This document shows positions 1-9,821 of a stretch of DNA of 64,000 nucleotides, piece by piece. Positions within the stretch are counted from its first letter, which is position 1; each line of letters starts with the position of its first letter. The stretch is from JAJYKC01 sp963823105. GTDB taxonomy: Bacteria; Acidobacteriota; Terriglobia; Bryobacterales; Bryobacteraceae. Both the position numbers and the translations under genes were made by a program. The notes beneath the pieces were generated by a model that saw only the letters and a list, made by a program, of their open reading frames with translations, had not been told where the DNA came from and ran no database searches. The stretch lies in NCBI GenBank assembly GCA_963823105.1, contig CAWGKC010000005.1, positions 744,001-808,000 of the forward strand. Reading direction: 5' to 3'.

Positions 1-2142
1 GGGGCGCTCGGATTCGGCGTAGTCGCAGATGACGAGGGCGGATTCGTCGTTGAGGGCGAAGGTGCGTTCGACGCAATCGTGAGTCGCCAGCGACGGCTTG
101 TGGTTGTAGCGGAGGATGGATTCGAGCGTCTTGCGAATGTGCGCGGGGTCGAGCAAGGGGCCGAGACCGCAGACTTCGGCGAGATACTGGCCGACGAGTT
201 GATCGACAAGGCAGCCTTCGCCGACTTGATATTCGGGATGGAGAGTGTCTTCCGAACCCATGCCGCTGCGCAGGGAGGGGGCGATGTCGCCGGGGGCCGC
301 GCCGCGGATGTGCTGGACGTAGAACTGGCCGTTGAAGAGATTGGCGTCGATCCAATGGGAGCCGTGGTCGAAGAGGCGGCGGTATTCGGTGGCGGCGGCG
401 GAGTCGCCGAGGGCGCGGGACATCTCTTCGCCGGCGCGCAACGCTCCGAGATAGTAAATGCCGCACTGGGGATTCGGGCCGTAGAATTCGACGTCGTAGG
501 TGTTGTGTTGGACGCCTTCGAGGACGCCGTCGCGGTCGCCATCCCAGCCGTTGGGGATCCAGGCGAATTCGAGCGCTTTCTTGATGCGCGGCCAGGCGTC
601 GCGGAGCCAGTGCGATATCGCCGGAGAGGCGCCAATCGAGATAGGCGTGGAGGATCTGGCCCATCTGGCCGTCGGCGGCGGCGAAACCGGAGCGCTCGAT
701 GCCGTCGGGAAGTAACTGGCGGAAGTGGATGGCGCCGGCGTCGTCCATGGAGTAACCGAAGGAGGCCTTGCGCAGGGAGCGGGCCAGCGTGGGGAAGAGA
801 TGCGCGGTGGCGGTTTCGTAGTTCCAGACGTGAGTGCAGTTACCGAAGCAGCAGCCTTCTTTGTCGTTGACGCCTTCGAAGGCGTGGAATTCGCCGTCGG
901 CGGTGCGGAAGCAAGTGGTGGAGGCGAGGGTGGAGAGATTGGCGGAGGCGGCTTCCTTGACGGCGGCGGGGAGGGTGCTGTCGCGGAGGGCGGCGGCGAA
1001 GGTTCGCGTTTGATTTTCGAGGCGGGGCAGGTTGGCGGCCAGGTATTCGGCGGCGGCCCAGGCGGTGGGGAAGCGGGTGGAGTAATGGTTGCCGATGAGG
1101 TCGTGCTCGTGGCCTTTGGGGGCGTGCCAGCCGCACCAGGCGGGGGTGCGATTGGGGAAGCGCCAGGCGAGGAGGAACGTGAAAGTGGCGGAGGCGCCGG
1201 GTGCGAGGGAGCGTTGGAGGCAGAGGGAGCCGGTGTGGTCGCGCGGGTCGGGGTCGCCGTGGAGTTGGCCGGTGGCGGAGAAATCGTCCCAGAAGAGGAG
1301 CGGGGAATTCCACCAGCCGCCTTTCGGCCAGCCGCGCCAGATGGGTGAGTGCGCCGTCGCCGCGGTCGAGCGTGGCCAGGACGAGTTCGCCGCGCATGGG
1401 ATCTTCGGCGGGGAGCGCGGGGTTCGACATGACGAGGCCGGCGAGCGATGCGGTTTCGACGATATTCGGTTTGACGGCCGTTGGGTGAGGAGGCCTCGAT
1501 GGGATTGTCGATCGAGAAGGCGATGGAGACTTGCGCGGGAGAGGGGCCGGGGTTTGCGACGCGATAGCGCAGGATGGCGGCGGGAAGGCCGGAGTCCTCG
1601 GCGTCGTGGGGGATGAAGGGCGAGAAGGCGTCGAGGGAGACGTGGACGGGGAGGGCGGCGTCTTCGAAATCGATATGGGCGAGCGGGTATTCGCCGGTGA
1701 AGCGCGCGGAGGCGAGGCGGGGGAGGCCGGGGGCGTTGTTGGAACCGAGGCCGCTCGCGCCTTCATAAGGAGGGAGGATGCGGGCTTCGAGGACGCGGGC
1801 GACCGGTTTGGCGCTGCCGGCGCGGACCCAGATGGAGGGGAAGCCGTAGTTCGGGGCGTAGCCTTTGTTGGGGCGGTTGAAGATTTCCCAATCGCGAAGT
1901 TGGCCGCGTCCGCCGAGGCTGAGGCTGCCGGCCGCGACGCCGCCGAGGGGGAAGGCGAGCATGGCGAGGTGCGGTCCGGAGAAGACGCGGGGATAGGCGA
2001 TGGGAGCGGGGGCGTGAGCCGGGGCGGCGGCATCGGGCGCGGCTTGCGCGGGCGAGGCGAGGGAGATTTGAGTGAGGCCGCCGGCGGCGAGGGCGGCTTG
2101 GCGGAGGAACGCCCGGCGGGGAGGTTCGGGAGGGTTGGCCAT
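1..2142 (-). CDS. GH116 family glucosidase (glucosylceramidase-like), 3' end outside window, frameshifted
   Basis: Retaining glycoside hydrolase of family 116 (beta-glucosidase/glucosylceramidase type), probably exported. The start at 2142 gives a leader with twin arginines (PPRRAFLRQAALAAGG), a Tat-like signal. The N-terminal beta-domain reads AYPRVFSGPHLAMLAFPLGG and then GRGQLRDWEIFNRPNKG, typical of the family. Further on come GWPKGGWWNSPLLFWDDFS, GCCFGNCTHVWNYE and EGVQHNTYDVEFYGPNPQCG, all family hallmarks of the (alpha/alpha)6 catalytic domain. The frame changes three times, near 1480, 1350 and 615, each equivalent to one extra base; joined, the product is continuous and reaches the window edge. 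Either sequencing indels or a decaying gene; no neighbour shares its strand. Confidence 0.85.
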   Translation of the reverse strand, partial: MANPPEPPRRAFLRQAALAAGGLTQISLASPAQAAPDAAAPAHAPAPIAYPRVFSGPHLAMLAFPLGGVAAGSLSLGGRGQLRDWEIFNRPNKGYAPNYGFPSIWVRAGSAKPVARVLEARILPPYEGASGLGSNNAPGLPRLASARFTGEYPLAHIDFEDAALPVHVSLDAFSPFIPHDAEDSGLPAAILRYRVANPGPSPAQVSIAFSIDNPIEASSPNGRQTEYRRNRIARRPRHVEPRAPRRRSHARRTRPGHARPRRRRTHPSGAAGRKAAGGIPRSSSGTISPPPANSTATPTRATTPAPSASNAPSHPAPPPLSRSSSPGASPIAPPPGAAGTPPKATSTTSSATITPPASPPPGPPPNTWPPTCPASKIKREPSPPPSATAPSPPPSRKPPPPISPPSPPPLASAPPTANSTPSKASTTKKAAASVTALTSGTTKPPPRISSPRWPAPCARPPSVTPWTTPAPSTSASYFPTASSAPVSPPPTARWARSSTPISIGASPAISHWLRDAWPRIKKALEFAWIPNGWDGDRDGVLEGVQHNTYDVEFYGPNPQCGIYYLGALRAGEEMSRALGDSAAATEYRRLFDHGSHWIDANLFNGQFYVQHIRGAAPGDIAPSLRSGMGSEDTLHPEYQVGEGCLVDQLVGQYLAEVCGLGPLLDPAHIRKTLESILRYNHKPSLATHDCVERTFALNDESALVICDYAESERP

Positions 2143-2193
2143 GACCTTAATACTGTATCGATTCGGCGCGGCGATAATGGAGTGGGCGGGCGA

Positions 2194-2973
2194 ATGGACG
2201 TAGAGAAGATTTTGTTGCACAAGACGGGCGAGGCGATCGCGCGATTCCGCATGATCCGCGAAGGGGATCGCGTGGCGGTGGGATTGTCGGGCGGGAAGGA
2301 TTCGGTGACGCTGCTGGAGGCGTTGCGGATGTTGAGCCGGCGGTCGCCGGTGAAGTTTACGGTTTGCGCGTTCACGATCGAGCAGGGGAAATTTCTGCGG
2401 CCGATCGAGCCGATGGGGGAGTGGCTGAAGGCGCGCGGAGTGGACTGGACGTATTATCACGACCGGCCGTCGTTCCGGTTGTTGGAGGAGCAGCCCGATC
2501 ACGGTTGCGATTTGTGCAGCCGGTACCGGCGCAGGGCGGTGTATGAAGTGGCGCGCGGGTTGGGGGCGAACGTGATCGCGTTCGGGCACACGATGGACGA
2601 TTTCTGCGAATCGTTTTTGCGGAACGCGCTGTTCACGGGGCGGCTGAGCGCGCTGCCGGCGGTGACGCATTCGCGGCAGAAGGAGTTCCGGTTGATCCGC
2701 CCGCTGGTGTTTGTGAACGAGGAGATTACGGCGCGGTTCGCGGAAGGCTTGGGTGCGCCGGTGATTCCCTGCGGGTGTTCGCAGAAGACGGGTACGGTGC
2801 GGGGATCGCTGCGGGGGATCTTGGCGGAGTTGGAGAAAGAGCACCCGGATTTGAAGCAGTCGCTGCTGTCGGCGATGGGAAATATTTTGCCGGAGCGGCT
2901 GCTGGATCCGCGGTATCTGGATTTGGACGGAGTGGAGAAGGAAGCGGAGTTACTGCCGATCTTGCGGGACTGA
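2194..2973 (+). CDS. ttcA: TtcA-like tRNA 2-thiocytidine biosynthesis ATPase
   Basis: PP-loop ATPase of the TtcA/TtuA group, which activates a tRNA base by adenylation for sulfur insertion (2-thiocytidine 32 in TtcA), in the cytoplasm. The 259-residue product has the PP-loop SGGKDS at residues 32-37, a CDLC pair at C105/C108 and a third cysteine site PCGC at 192-194; this C-x2-C plus distal Cys arrangement is the Fe-S ligand set of the family. AFGHTMDDFCESF (about 128-140) is also typical. The same frame is open upstream to 1531, but homology begins at the ATG at 2194 and a GGAG lies about 10 bases before it. It is divergent from the GH116 gene (52 bases apart). TtuA-type thiolases are the main alternative. 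Confidence 0.88.
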   Translation: MDVEKILLHKTGEAIARFRMIREGDRVAVGLSGGKDSVTLLEALRMLSRRSPVKFTVCAFTIEQGKFLRPIEPMGEWLKARGVDWTYYHDRPSFRLLEEQPDHGCDLCSRYRRRAVYEVARGLGANVIAFGHTMDDFCESFLRNALFTGRLSALPAVTHSRQKEFRLIRPLVFVNEEITARFAEGLGAPVIPCGCSQKTGTVRGSLRGILAELEKEHPDLKQSLLSAMGNILPERLLDPRYLDLDGVEKEAELLPILRD

Positions 2974-3007
2974 GGATTCGATCCGCGTTGTTAGAATTGT
3001 TTTCATC

Positions 3008-4654
3008 GTGCTTCGGATCTGGAAATGGGCCGCGCCGATTGGATGTATGGCGATGCTGGTTTATCGCGCCATCGGCGCGGGACAGCCGGTTGCGCCCATC
3101 CGCTTTGAAGATGTGCAGTCCGATTCGGGCATCGATTTCGTTCTGCACAACTGCCCCACGCCCCAGAAGCGCATGATCGAGACCATGGCCGGGGGTCTCG
3201 CCGTATTCGACTACGACGGAGATGGGAAGCCCGATATATTCCTCACCAACGGCGCTGAAGTGCCCGCGCTGAAGAAAACCGGCCCCCAGTATTCGAACCG
3301 CCTTTATCGCAACGAAGGGAACTTCAAGTTCCGCGATGTAACCCGCGAGGCCGGTGTTTCGGGCGAAGGATATTCCATGGGCGCCGCCGCTGCCGATTAC
3401 GACAACGACGGGCGCGCCGATCTGTTTGTCGCGGGAGTAAATCGCAACTTCCTATATCACAACCTGGGCAATGGACACTTTGAGGATGTGACCACGAAGG
3501 CCGGAATTCGCAGCGGCGAATGGGCGGTGGCCGCCGGGTGGTTCGACTACGACAACGATGGACGTCTGGATCTTTGGGTAGTCCACTATGCGAAATGGCC
3601 CCCCGCCACGGAACGGTTTTGCGGCGACGCCGGGCGCGGCATCCGGATCTATTGCCATCCCAAATATTTCGACGGCCTAGCGAGCACCCTTTATCGCAAT
3701 CGCGGCGACGGTACTTTTGAAGATGTTTCGGAAAAGGCCGGTATCGCCGCCTTCGCTGGACGAGGCATGAGCGTGGTCTTCGCCGACTACGACCAGGATG
3801 GCTACCCGGACGTCTTCGTGACCAACGACAACATGCCCAATTTCCTGTTTCGCAATCGCGGCAACGGGACGTTTGAGGAAGTGGCGTTGCCCGCGGGCGT
3901 GGCCCTTCGCGACGATGGCAAGCCGGTGGCGAGCATGGGCGCCGATTTTCGCGATTATGACAACGATGGCCGTCCCGATATTTCCGTCACCGCGCTGGCC
4001 CGGGAAACTTTCCCTCTCTTTCGAAACCTGGGGAAGGGAACTTTTGCCGACGCTACTTTCGCCAGCCACATGGGTGCGCTTAGTCTCCCGCACAGCGGCT
4101 GGGGCGATGGTCTTTTCGACTTCAATAATGACGGGTGGAAGGATCTCTTCACCTCGAATTCGCACGTCAACGACCGCGTGGAGCTATTCGAACCCGCCGT
4201 CTACAAGGAGCCCGACACCGTTTTTGTCAATCTCGGAAACGGAACGTTCGGCCCCTGCGGCGTATGCGGGTTAGATGAGGTTAAGGCGCACCGCGGAAGC
4301 GCCTTTGCCGACTTCGACGGCGATGGGCGCATCGACGCCGTCGTTTCCGCCCTCGAGGCGCCGGTTGAAGTGTGGCGCAATACCAGCCCCGGTGCAAACC
4401 ATTGGATCGATCTCAAGCTTACCGGCGCTCGCAGTAATCGGGATGGCATCGGCGCCCATGTCCGAATCGGACTTCAACATAACGACATGACCAGCGCGGT
4501 AAGCTACGCGTCATCGAGTCTCATCCCCGTCCACTTCGGCCTCGGGAACAAGGCGATAATAGACCGCATCGAAGTCCTGTGGCCCAGCGGAAAACGCCAG
4601 GTTCTGGAAAATGTCCACGCGGATCGGGTACTGAGCGTCGTTGAGCCGCGGTAG
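3008..4654 (+). CDS. FG-GAP/VCBS repeat protein with C-terminal ASPIC/UnbV domain
   Basis: Secreted beta-propeller protein of 548 residues, function unknown. After a short hydrophobic leader (start GTG at 3008; an in-frame ATG at 3047 is an alternative) there are seven calcium-binding loops of FG-GAP type: DYDGDGKPDIF, DYDNDGRADLF, DYDNDGRLDLW, DYDQDGYPDVF, DYDNDGRPDIS, DFNNDGWKDLF and DFDGDGRIDAV, enough for one seven-bladed propeller. The last ~80 residues form an ASPIC/UnbV domain (WIDLKLTGARSNRDGIGAHV, then HFGLGNKAIIDRIEVLWPSG). Such proteins are abundant in Acidobacteriota and Planctomycetota and are assumed to be surface or periplasmic binding proteins. It converges with the TPR gene that follows on the minus strand. 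Confidence 0.9.
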   Translation: MLRIWKWAAPIGCMAMLVYRAIGAGQPVAPIRFEDVQSDSGIDFVLHNCPTPQKRMIETMAGGLAVFDYDGDGKPDIFLTNGAEVPALKKTGPQYSNRLYRNEGNFKFRDVTREAGVSGEGYSMGAAAADYDNDGRADLFVAGVNRNFLYHNLGNGHFEDVTTKAGIRSGEWAVAAGWFDYDNDGRLDLWVVHYAKWPPATERFCGDAGRGIRIYCHPKYFDGLASTLYRNRGDGTFEDVSEKAGIAAFAGRGMSVVFADYDQDGYPDVFVTNDNMPNFLFRNRGNGTFEEVALPAGVALRDDGKPVASMGADFRDYDNDGRPDISVTALARETFPLFRNLGKGTFADATFASHMGALSLPHSGWGDGLFDFNNDGWKDLFTSNSHVNDRVELFEPAVYKEPDTVFVNLGNGTFGPCGVCGLDEVKAHRGSAFADFDGDGRIDAVVSALEAPVEVWRNTSPGANHWIDLKLTGARSNRDGIGAHVRIGLQHNDMTSAVSYASSSLIPVHFGLGNKAIIDRIEVLWPSGKRQVLENVHADRVLSVVEPR

Positions 4655-4699
4655 GCCCGGGCGCCATGAACAGAGAACGTCGCCCACTCTCGGAATTCG

Positions 4700-6239
4700 C
4701 TACCTTTCCGCCGGCGCGGTGATCTCCGTGCTCTTTGCGAGTTCGTCGTTTTGTTCCCGATTCTGCTTTTGTATCTTCTGATATTGTTCCATCGTCTCGC
4801 GATGCCGCTGGATGTCCCCGGCTTGCCGATAGGCGCGCGCCAACTGATAATGCAGGCTGCCATCGTCGTCGAGCGGGAGCGCTTTCTCCAGGTGCGGAAT
4901 CGCCTCGACGCCGCGGCCGAGCTTGGAAAGGGCGAGTCCCAGCGACGCGTGTGCGGAGAGCATTTTTGGATCGGCGCGAAGCGCCGCTTCGAGATACGGC
5001 AGCGCCCTGCCGGGTTGCTCCGTGCGGAGCAGGCTCTCGCCCATCATGAAGTTCAGGTCTGGAGGCGCGGCGCGGCCCGGCAGCAGCTTCTCGACCAGCG
5101 GCATGGTGGAATTGTAATCGCGCGCGAGAAACAGCGACTTGGCCAATTCGCTCTCCAGAGCGCTTGTTTCCGGGAGCGAGCTTCAACGCCGCCCGCCACT
5201 CGTTCGCAGCTTCGATTTCCTGGTCGTGGCCATGAAAGATCTGCGCCTTCAGCGCGTGCAATTCCACGGATTCGGGCAACGCGCCCAGGTGCGCGAATGC
5301 ATCCAAGGCGAGCTGGTTATATGCCTGCGCGCCCCAAAACAACGACGAAGGCGTCTGCCCCGCGTCGGCGGCGCGAGCGCTCTCGAGAAATTGGCCTTGC
5401 AAATAATGGCACTCGGCGGGAGCGGTCGCGCAATCGGGAGCCGAGAGATTTTTTTCCTTCTCTCGCTCCGTTTCCGCCCAGTCGGCGTGGCCCGTCGCCG
5501 CATAGACCATCGCCAATCCCGCACGGATCCCCCTCAAGTCCGGCATCTTCTCCAGCGCCTGGCGATAGAAGAAAAAGGCGCTGCGATATTGCCGCCGCTG
5601 GAAGCGCGAGCCTGCGATCAAAGCGGCGACGTATGGCGATTCGGGCTCGGCTTTCGAGAGCCGTTCAAAGGAACGCGCGGCCATCGATTCATAGGCTTTG
5701 CCCAAACCATACCAGGCCTTCGCGTCGGAGGCATCCCCGGACGCCAGTTCGCGGTACTCCTCGGAGGCGTCGCCCCATTGGTTCACTCCCATCAACGCTC
5801 CCGCCAACATGCCGCGCGCATTACGGTTGGAAGGTTCCACCGCCAACAATTTCCTGAGCGGCGCTATCGCGAGGCGAGGCTGGTCTAATTGGAGACGAGC
5901 CGACGCAAGCGAAGTCAAGGCCGGGACGTTGGTGGGGTCCACTCTTAGCACCTCCTCGAACCTCGGGATTGACTTGGCCGGGTGTCCAGCCATCTCCTCT
6001 GCCAAGCCCAGATTCAGAACCAGGCCGGGGTTACCGGGCGCCGCTTGCACAAGCTGTTCGCAAATCGGAATTGCCTCTTCAAAATGTCCTTCCGACATCA
6101 GTTGCTTTACCTTGCGGGAAAGCGCGGCCAAATCCTCGGTTTGCGCCGTGCAGAAACCTGAGCAGAAACTGGCCAGCGCGCAAAAAAAGGCGGCTCGAAG
6201 CGCGGGCCGCCTTTTATGTGAAACCAACAGCTTCATCAA
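4700..6239 (-). CDS. Secreted tetratricopeptide-repeat protein, one frameshift
   Basis: About 510 residues with an N-terminal signal peptide (hydrophobic FFCALASFCSGFCTAQ) followed by TPR repeats across nearly the whole length, for example EEAIPICEQLVQAAPGNPGL, then PAKSIPRFEEVLRVDPTN and, near the end, GVEAIPHLEKALPLDDDG. The frame changes once around 5160, after ALKLAPGN; the second part restarts with SELAKSLFLARDYNSTMPL and ends at the stop at 4700. Total length is 3n+1, consistent with one inserted base. It starts 8 bases after the stop of the TonB-dependent receptor upstream on the same strand, so the two are almost certainly one operon. A scaffold or partner role for the receptor is inference. 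Confidence 0.82.
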
Positions 6240-6247
6240 CTAGAACA

Positions 6248-9200
6248 TTACCATTCCAATCGAAGTCCGAAGCGAATGTTCCTTTCCCCCGACGCGCTGG
6301 TCACCTGCATGAACGTGCTATCGGTCACATAGTTGTCCACACCGCCGCCGCTGTTGCCGAAACCATTGCCGGTGGCCGCTCCGGTGAAGTGCGACGTGTT
6401 GGGCAGGTTGTTAAATTCGGCGCGGAATTGCAGGTGCAGGCGCTCCCGTATGGGGAACGTTCGCATGATCGACATGTCGGTATTCCACATCCCGGGCTCT
6501 CTGAGAATGTTGATGCCCGAGTTTCCGAAACCAACCGTGGTTACCGGTGCGAACGCCGCGGGGTTATAGTAATGCGCGCCCGGGCCTACGCCTCCGATAA
6601 ACGCCACATTTTGCAGCACCTGATTCGCCGTCTGCGTGTTGGTGCCGCCGTCATTCAAAGACGTGTCGGGCGCGCCAACGGTAAACGGCGTTCCCGAGTA
6701 CATCGCCTCCCTGCCGCTGAGCTGCCATCCGCCCACGACCTTCGCAATCGGACCCGAACTCAGGTGGGACTTGTTCGTGCCGAATGGCAGCTCATAGACC
6801 CATCCGATCTGGAAGTTCTGCGGGACGTCGAATCCGGCCGTGGCTCGGTTGCGCTGGAACATCGGAGCGTAGTTGAAGTTGACTCCCGTCCATCCATCGT
6901 CATCCGAATAATCGATGGCGTGGGACCAGGTGTAGGCGCCCTTGATCATCAGACCGTTCGAGAAGGAACGCGTGAAAGCCACCTGCATCGAGTTGTAACT
7001 GGAGCTCAGGTAGCCGTCCCACATGTTAGTGGAGCTGGTGCGTCCATAGAGCAGGTTGTAGGGGAGATTGGCCAGAGTCGAGCCTGGAAAGCCGGTATTG
7101 ATGTCCTGGTCCGCCAATAAGTGAACCGCGTGCGAACCGACATAGCCGGCGGAGACGAGGAGTCCCAGCGGCATTTTGTGCTCGAGCGTGAAATTCCAGG
7201 ACTGCGAATAGCCGCGATGAATGAATCCCCAGGGGCTTCGTTCGCTGGCGTCCCCAGGCAGCGGGACGATACCGGTTGAAATATCCGGCAGCGGCACCGG
7301 AGGAATGCCTTGAGCGAGGGTGCTCGCGTAGGAGAAGCTGTTTGGCGACTTCGTCTCGGCGTTGATCGTCAACGGATAGAAACCCCGCAGCGGGCGCGAG
7401 AACGGAAGAGGATCGTAGTTCAACCCATAACCGGCGCGGAGCACGGAGTTCTCGCCGATGCGGTAGGCCAAGCCAATGCGCGGCGCGAAAAGCTTGTGGC
7501 TAACGCTGATGCCGGCGTCGACCGGAACGTTGCCGCGGCCGCCCATGTATACGTTGTTTGTCGTCGGGTCATACCGCTCGATCCCTTTCCCGTTGCTGCG
7601 GGTCATCAGCGGATAAAGCTCATACCGCAAGCCCACCGTGACGGTCAGGTTCCGCGTAACTTGCCAGCGGTCCTGCGCGAACCACCCGAACTGCCATTCG
7701 CGGCCGGTCATCAGGATGTACTGCACACCCTTCTGCACATCGTCGGAGAGACCCAACAGCATCTGAGCGTAGGCGTTGAACTGGTTTGTGTTCGTCGCAT
7801 TGCCGTTTCCGGTGTTGAGCGCCGTGGTCTGACCGCCGAAATTAAGATACCCGCGGGGGCCACCGAAACTCAACTCGGGCTGCCAGTGGTTCAGGTGATG
7901 CCTGACCAGGTCGAAGCCGAAGCGAAACTCGTGAGCGCCCTTGGTCCAGGTGACGCTGTCGCTGTGGGTGAACGTTTCATCGTTACGGAACAGCGGCATC
8001 CAGTTGGGAACGCCGAAGTTGGTATAACCTCCAATGTTCACGTTGGGGAATCCGCTATCGCGAATGTCGCTACCGTTCAGACCCGGAATGCCTAGAATCG
8101 TGCCGAAGTTTTTCCCGTAATCGTTTCCTTTCACGGTCTGGTCCAGGCGGTTTAAGCCAAAGTTCCCGTCGAGCACGAGGTTCGGCGTGAAGGTATAGGT
8201 GTGCCCGATGGTGGCGACTTGAACGGTGGTGTCGCCGAGGCCCGGATCTGCGCCGGGCGCGGGGCCGCCCGCCACTCCGAAAATTCCCTGGCCGCCGGAG
8301 GTCGCCCACATTCTTCCGTACTTGGCGTAGATGGTGTGCTTGTCGGTGCGATTCCAGTTGAGCTTGCCGTCTACCTGATAGCGATCCAAAATCGGCCCGC
8401 CGGAAGCGTAGTAGTTATTGGCGATGCCGGGAAGGTTCGGCTCCGGGAAATAGGACTGGAGCTTCTGGGCGATCGGGCTGATCATCGAACCCGGAATCAC
8501 GTTGTTGGCGAAGGGTTGACGGTTGGTTCCGTCGGCGTTTCCCGTCAATGGGTTGTAAATCGTTGTCGCGTTCGCTCCCGTTGTATAGGCGCTGAAATTG
8601 CCTTGGCGCTGATCGTCGGTCGGTACCGTGAAGAAGCCGTTCGCGGCTATCTTTTGATTGGTTCCGTCGAAACTCGCGAAGTAGAACAGCTTATTCTTGA
8701 GAATCGGTCCACCGATCGTGCCGCCGTAGTTGTTGTAGATGGCAACGGGCTTGTCCGTGGCGAAGAAGTTCCGCGCATTGAAGTGCTGGTTGTTGTTGAA
8801 TTCGAAGGCGCTCCCATGGATCTCGTTCGTGCCGGATTTGGTAACCAGCGTGATGGACGACGAACCCGCCAGGCCCTGGTCGGCGTCGGCCGCGCTGGTG
8901 GTGACGTTTACCACATCCACATCTTCGGCCGGCACAACGTAGCCGACATGATGGGGCAGCCAGACGTTGATGCTCTCCGCGCCGTCGATTTGGGTGATAT
9001 TCGTTTGCGCGTTGCCGCCGTTAATGTTTGTGCGCAGGGCGCGGCCGGGCGTGTCGGTGAGCGAGTTTTGGAATGTCGACGGGGTGGCGCCGGGGACCAG
9101 GTCTATCAGGCTCTGATAGTTCCGGAAACCGCCCAACGGCATGTTGATGATGCCCTTGGAGGTAAGCTCCGTGTGCGTGTCGGCCTTATCCGTCTGCAGT

Positions 9201-9607
9201 TGAATCGCGTCCGCCGAAACAGTTACGGTCTCAGCCGCTTGCCCGACCTCGAGGCGAAAATCAATCCGGCTCACCACGTTCGGTGTGACTACCAGGCCGG
9301 ACCGCTCCACGTTCCGAAAGCCTTTGGCGGTGGTTGTGACCTTGTAAGTGCCAAGAGCCAGATTGACGAAGCTGAACCGGCCGCCCTGGTCGGATATTTC
9401 CTCCCGGGTCTGCCCCGTTTCTGTCTCGGTGACGCCAATCGTCGCGCCGGGAACAACCGCGCCAGTCTCATCGGTCACAGTGCCCACAAGCGAGCCATAC
9501 AAGACCTGGCCGTATGCCGGCGGATCGTCCGAGACCGCGGCAAAAAACAACATCATCGCAAACCATGAGATACCGATCCAATTTCCCCTACGATTACTTC
9601 GACTCAT
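6248..9607 (-). CDS. TonB-dependent receptor with carboxypeptidase-regulatory-like domain (Oar type)
   Basis: Outer-membrane beta-barrel receptor of 1119 residues, presumably importing a large or scarce substrate using TonB energy. A signal peptide (about residues 1-34, ending AYGQ) is followed by a carboxypeptidase-regulatory-like beta-sandwich (GSLVGTVTDETGAVVPGATI to about residue 115), a plug region (LPLGG-type MPLGGFRNYQSLIDLVPGAT; VTKSGTNEIHGSAFEFNNNQ) and a long barrel ending in an aromatic residue (RFGLRLEW). No substrate can be read from the sequence. It is the promoter-proximal gene of a pair with the TPR protein. Two inverted repeats lie in the 214-base region upstream. Confidence 0.92.
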   Translation of the reverse strand: MSRSNRRGNWIGISWFAMMLFFAAVSDDPPAYGQVLYGSLVGTVTDETGAVVPGATIGVTETETGQTREEISDQGGRFSFVNLALGTYKVTTTAKGFRNVERSGLVVTPNVVSRIDFRLEVGQAAETVTVSADAIQLQTDKADTHTELTSKGIINMPLGGFRNYQSLIDLVPGATPSTFQNSLTDTPGRALRTNINGGNAQTNITQIDGAESINVWLPHHVGYVVPAEDVDVVNVTTSAADADQGLAGSSSITLVTKSGTNEIHGSAFEFNNNQHFNARNFFATDKPVAIYNNYGGTIGGPILKNKLFYFASFDGTNQKIAANGFFTVPTDDQRQGNFSAYTTGANATTIYNPLTGNADGTNRQPFANNVIPGSMISPIAQKLQSYFPEPNLPGIANNYYASGGPILDRYQVDGKLNWNRTDKHTIYAKYGRMWATSGGQGIFGVAGGPAPGADPGLGDTTVQVATIGHTYTFTPNLVLDGNFGLNRLDQTVKGNDYGKNFGTILGIPGLNGSDIRDSGFPNVNIGGYTNFGVPNWMPLFRNDETFTHSDSVTWTKGAHEFRFGFDLVRHHLNHWQPELSFGGPRGYLNFGGQTTALNTGNGNATNTNQFNAYAQMLLGLSDDVQKGVQYILMTGREWQFGWFAQDRWQVTRNLTVTVGLRYELYPLMTRSNGKGIERYDPTTNNVYMGGRGNVPVDAGISVSHKLFAPRIGLAYRIGENSVLRAGYGLNYDPLPFSRPLRGFYPLTINAETKSPNSFSYASTLAQGIPPVPLPDISTGIVPLPGDASERSPWGFIHRGYSQSWNFTLEHKMPLGLLVSAGYVGSHAVHLLADQDINTGFPGSTLANLPYNLLYGRTSSTNMWDGYLSSSYNSMQVAFTRSFSNGLMIKGAYTWSHAIDYSDDDGWTGVNFNYAPMFQRNRATAGFDVPQNFQIGWVYELPFGTNKSHLSSGPIAKVVGGWQLSGREAMYSGTPFTVGAPDTSLNDGGTNTQTANQVLQNVAFIGGVGPGAHYYNPAAFAPVTTVGFGNSGINILREPGMWNTDMSIMRTFPIRERLHLQFRAEFNNLPNTSHFTGAATGNGFGNSGGGVDNYVTDSTFMQVTSASGERNIRFGLRLEW

Positions 9608-9697
9608 AGCGTCTCCCCGTAATCTAGCTGTTGGAATCTAACGCATCAAGTTGAGCAGGACTAAGGACAACTCCTGAAACAAACCTTACAGTGTAAT

Positions 9698-9715
9698 ATC
9701 AATCCCCGGATTGAT
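9698..9715. promoter_or_regulatory. Inverted repeat upstream of TonB receptor, possible operator
   Basis: Perfect 8-base arms ATCAATCC and GGATTGAT separated by two C residues; the symmetry extends to 11-base arms with one mismatch. It lies about 90 bases upstream of the receptor start at 9607, where a regulator of a minus-strand promoter would bind. No T-run follows on either strand, so a terminator is less likely. The binding protein is unknown. Confidence 0.4.
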
Positions 9716-9760
9716 GTTGCAGCGCCGACTTGGGTCTGGCTTAAAGTTTGATACAGCCTA

Positions 9761-9778
9761 TCACACAGCGAAGTGTGA
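9761..9778. promoter_or_regulatory. Inverted repeat TCACAC-N6-GTGTGA
   Basis: Perfect 6-base arms with a 6-base spacer, lying between the end of the cytochrome/TPR gene (9822) and the receptor start (9607). The TGTGA-N6-TCACA arrangement of Crp-type sites is reversed here (TCACAC first), so it is not a canonical Crp site. It could be a regulator site for the receptor or a weak terminator for the gene upstream on the minus strand. Confidence 0.25.
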
Positions 9779-9821
9779 ATCAATAAGAAAATGCGGAAAT
9801 TTGCGAGTTGGAAAGATCCAC

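Noticed and set aside
79..2160. Long plus-strand open frames rich in Gly, Ala, Glu and Arg opposite the GH116 gene
   Set aside because: They are antisense to recognisable GH116 sequence and have low-complexity composition caused by the strong G bias of this strand.
2974..3007. Attachment site duplicate of the tRNA-Leu 3' end near the 3 kb composition change
   Set aside because: The bases there do not match the tRNA 3' end and no integrase is present in the window.
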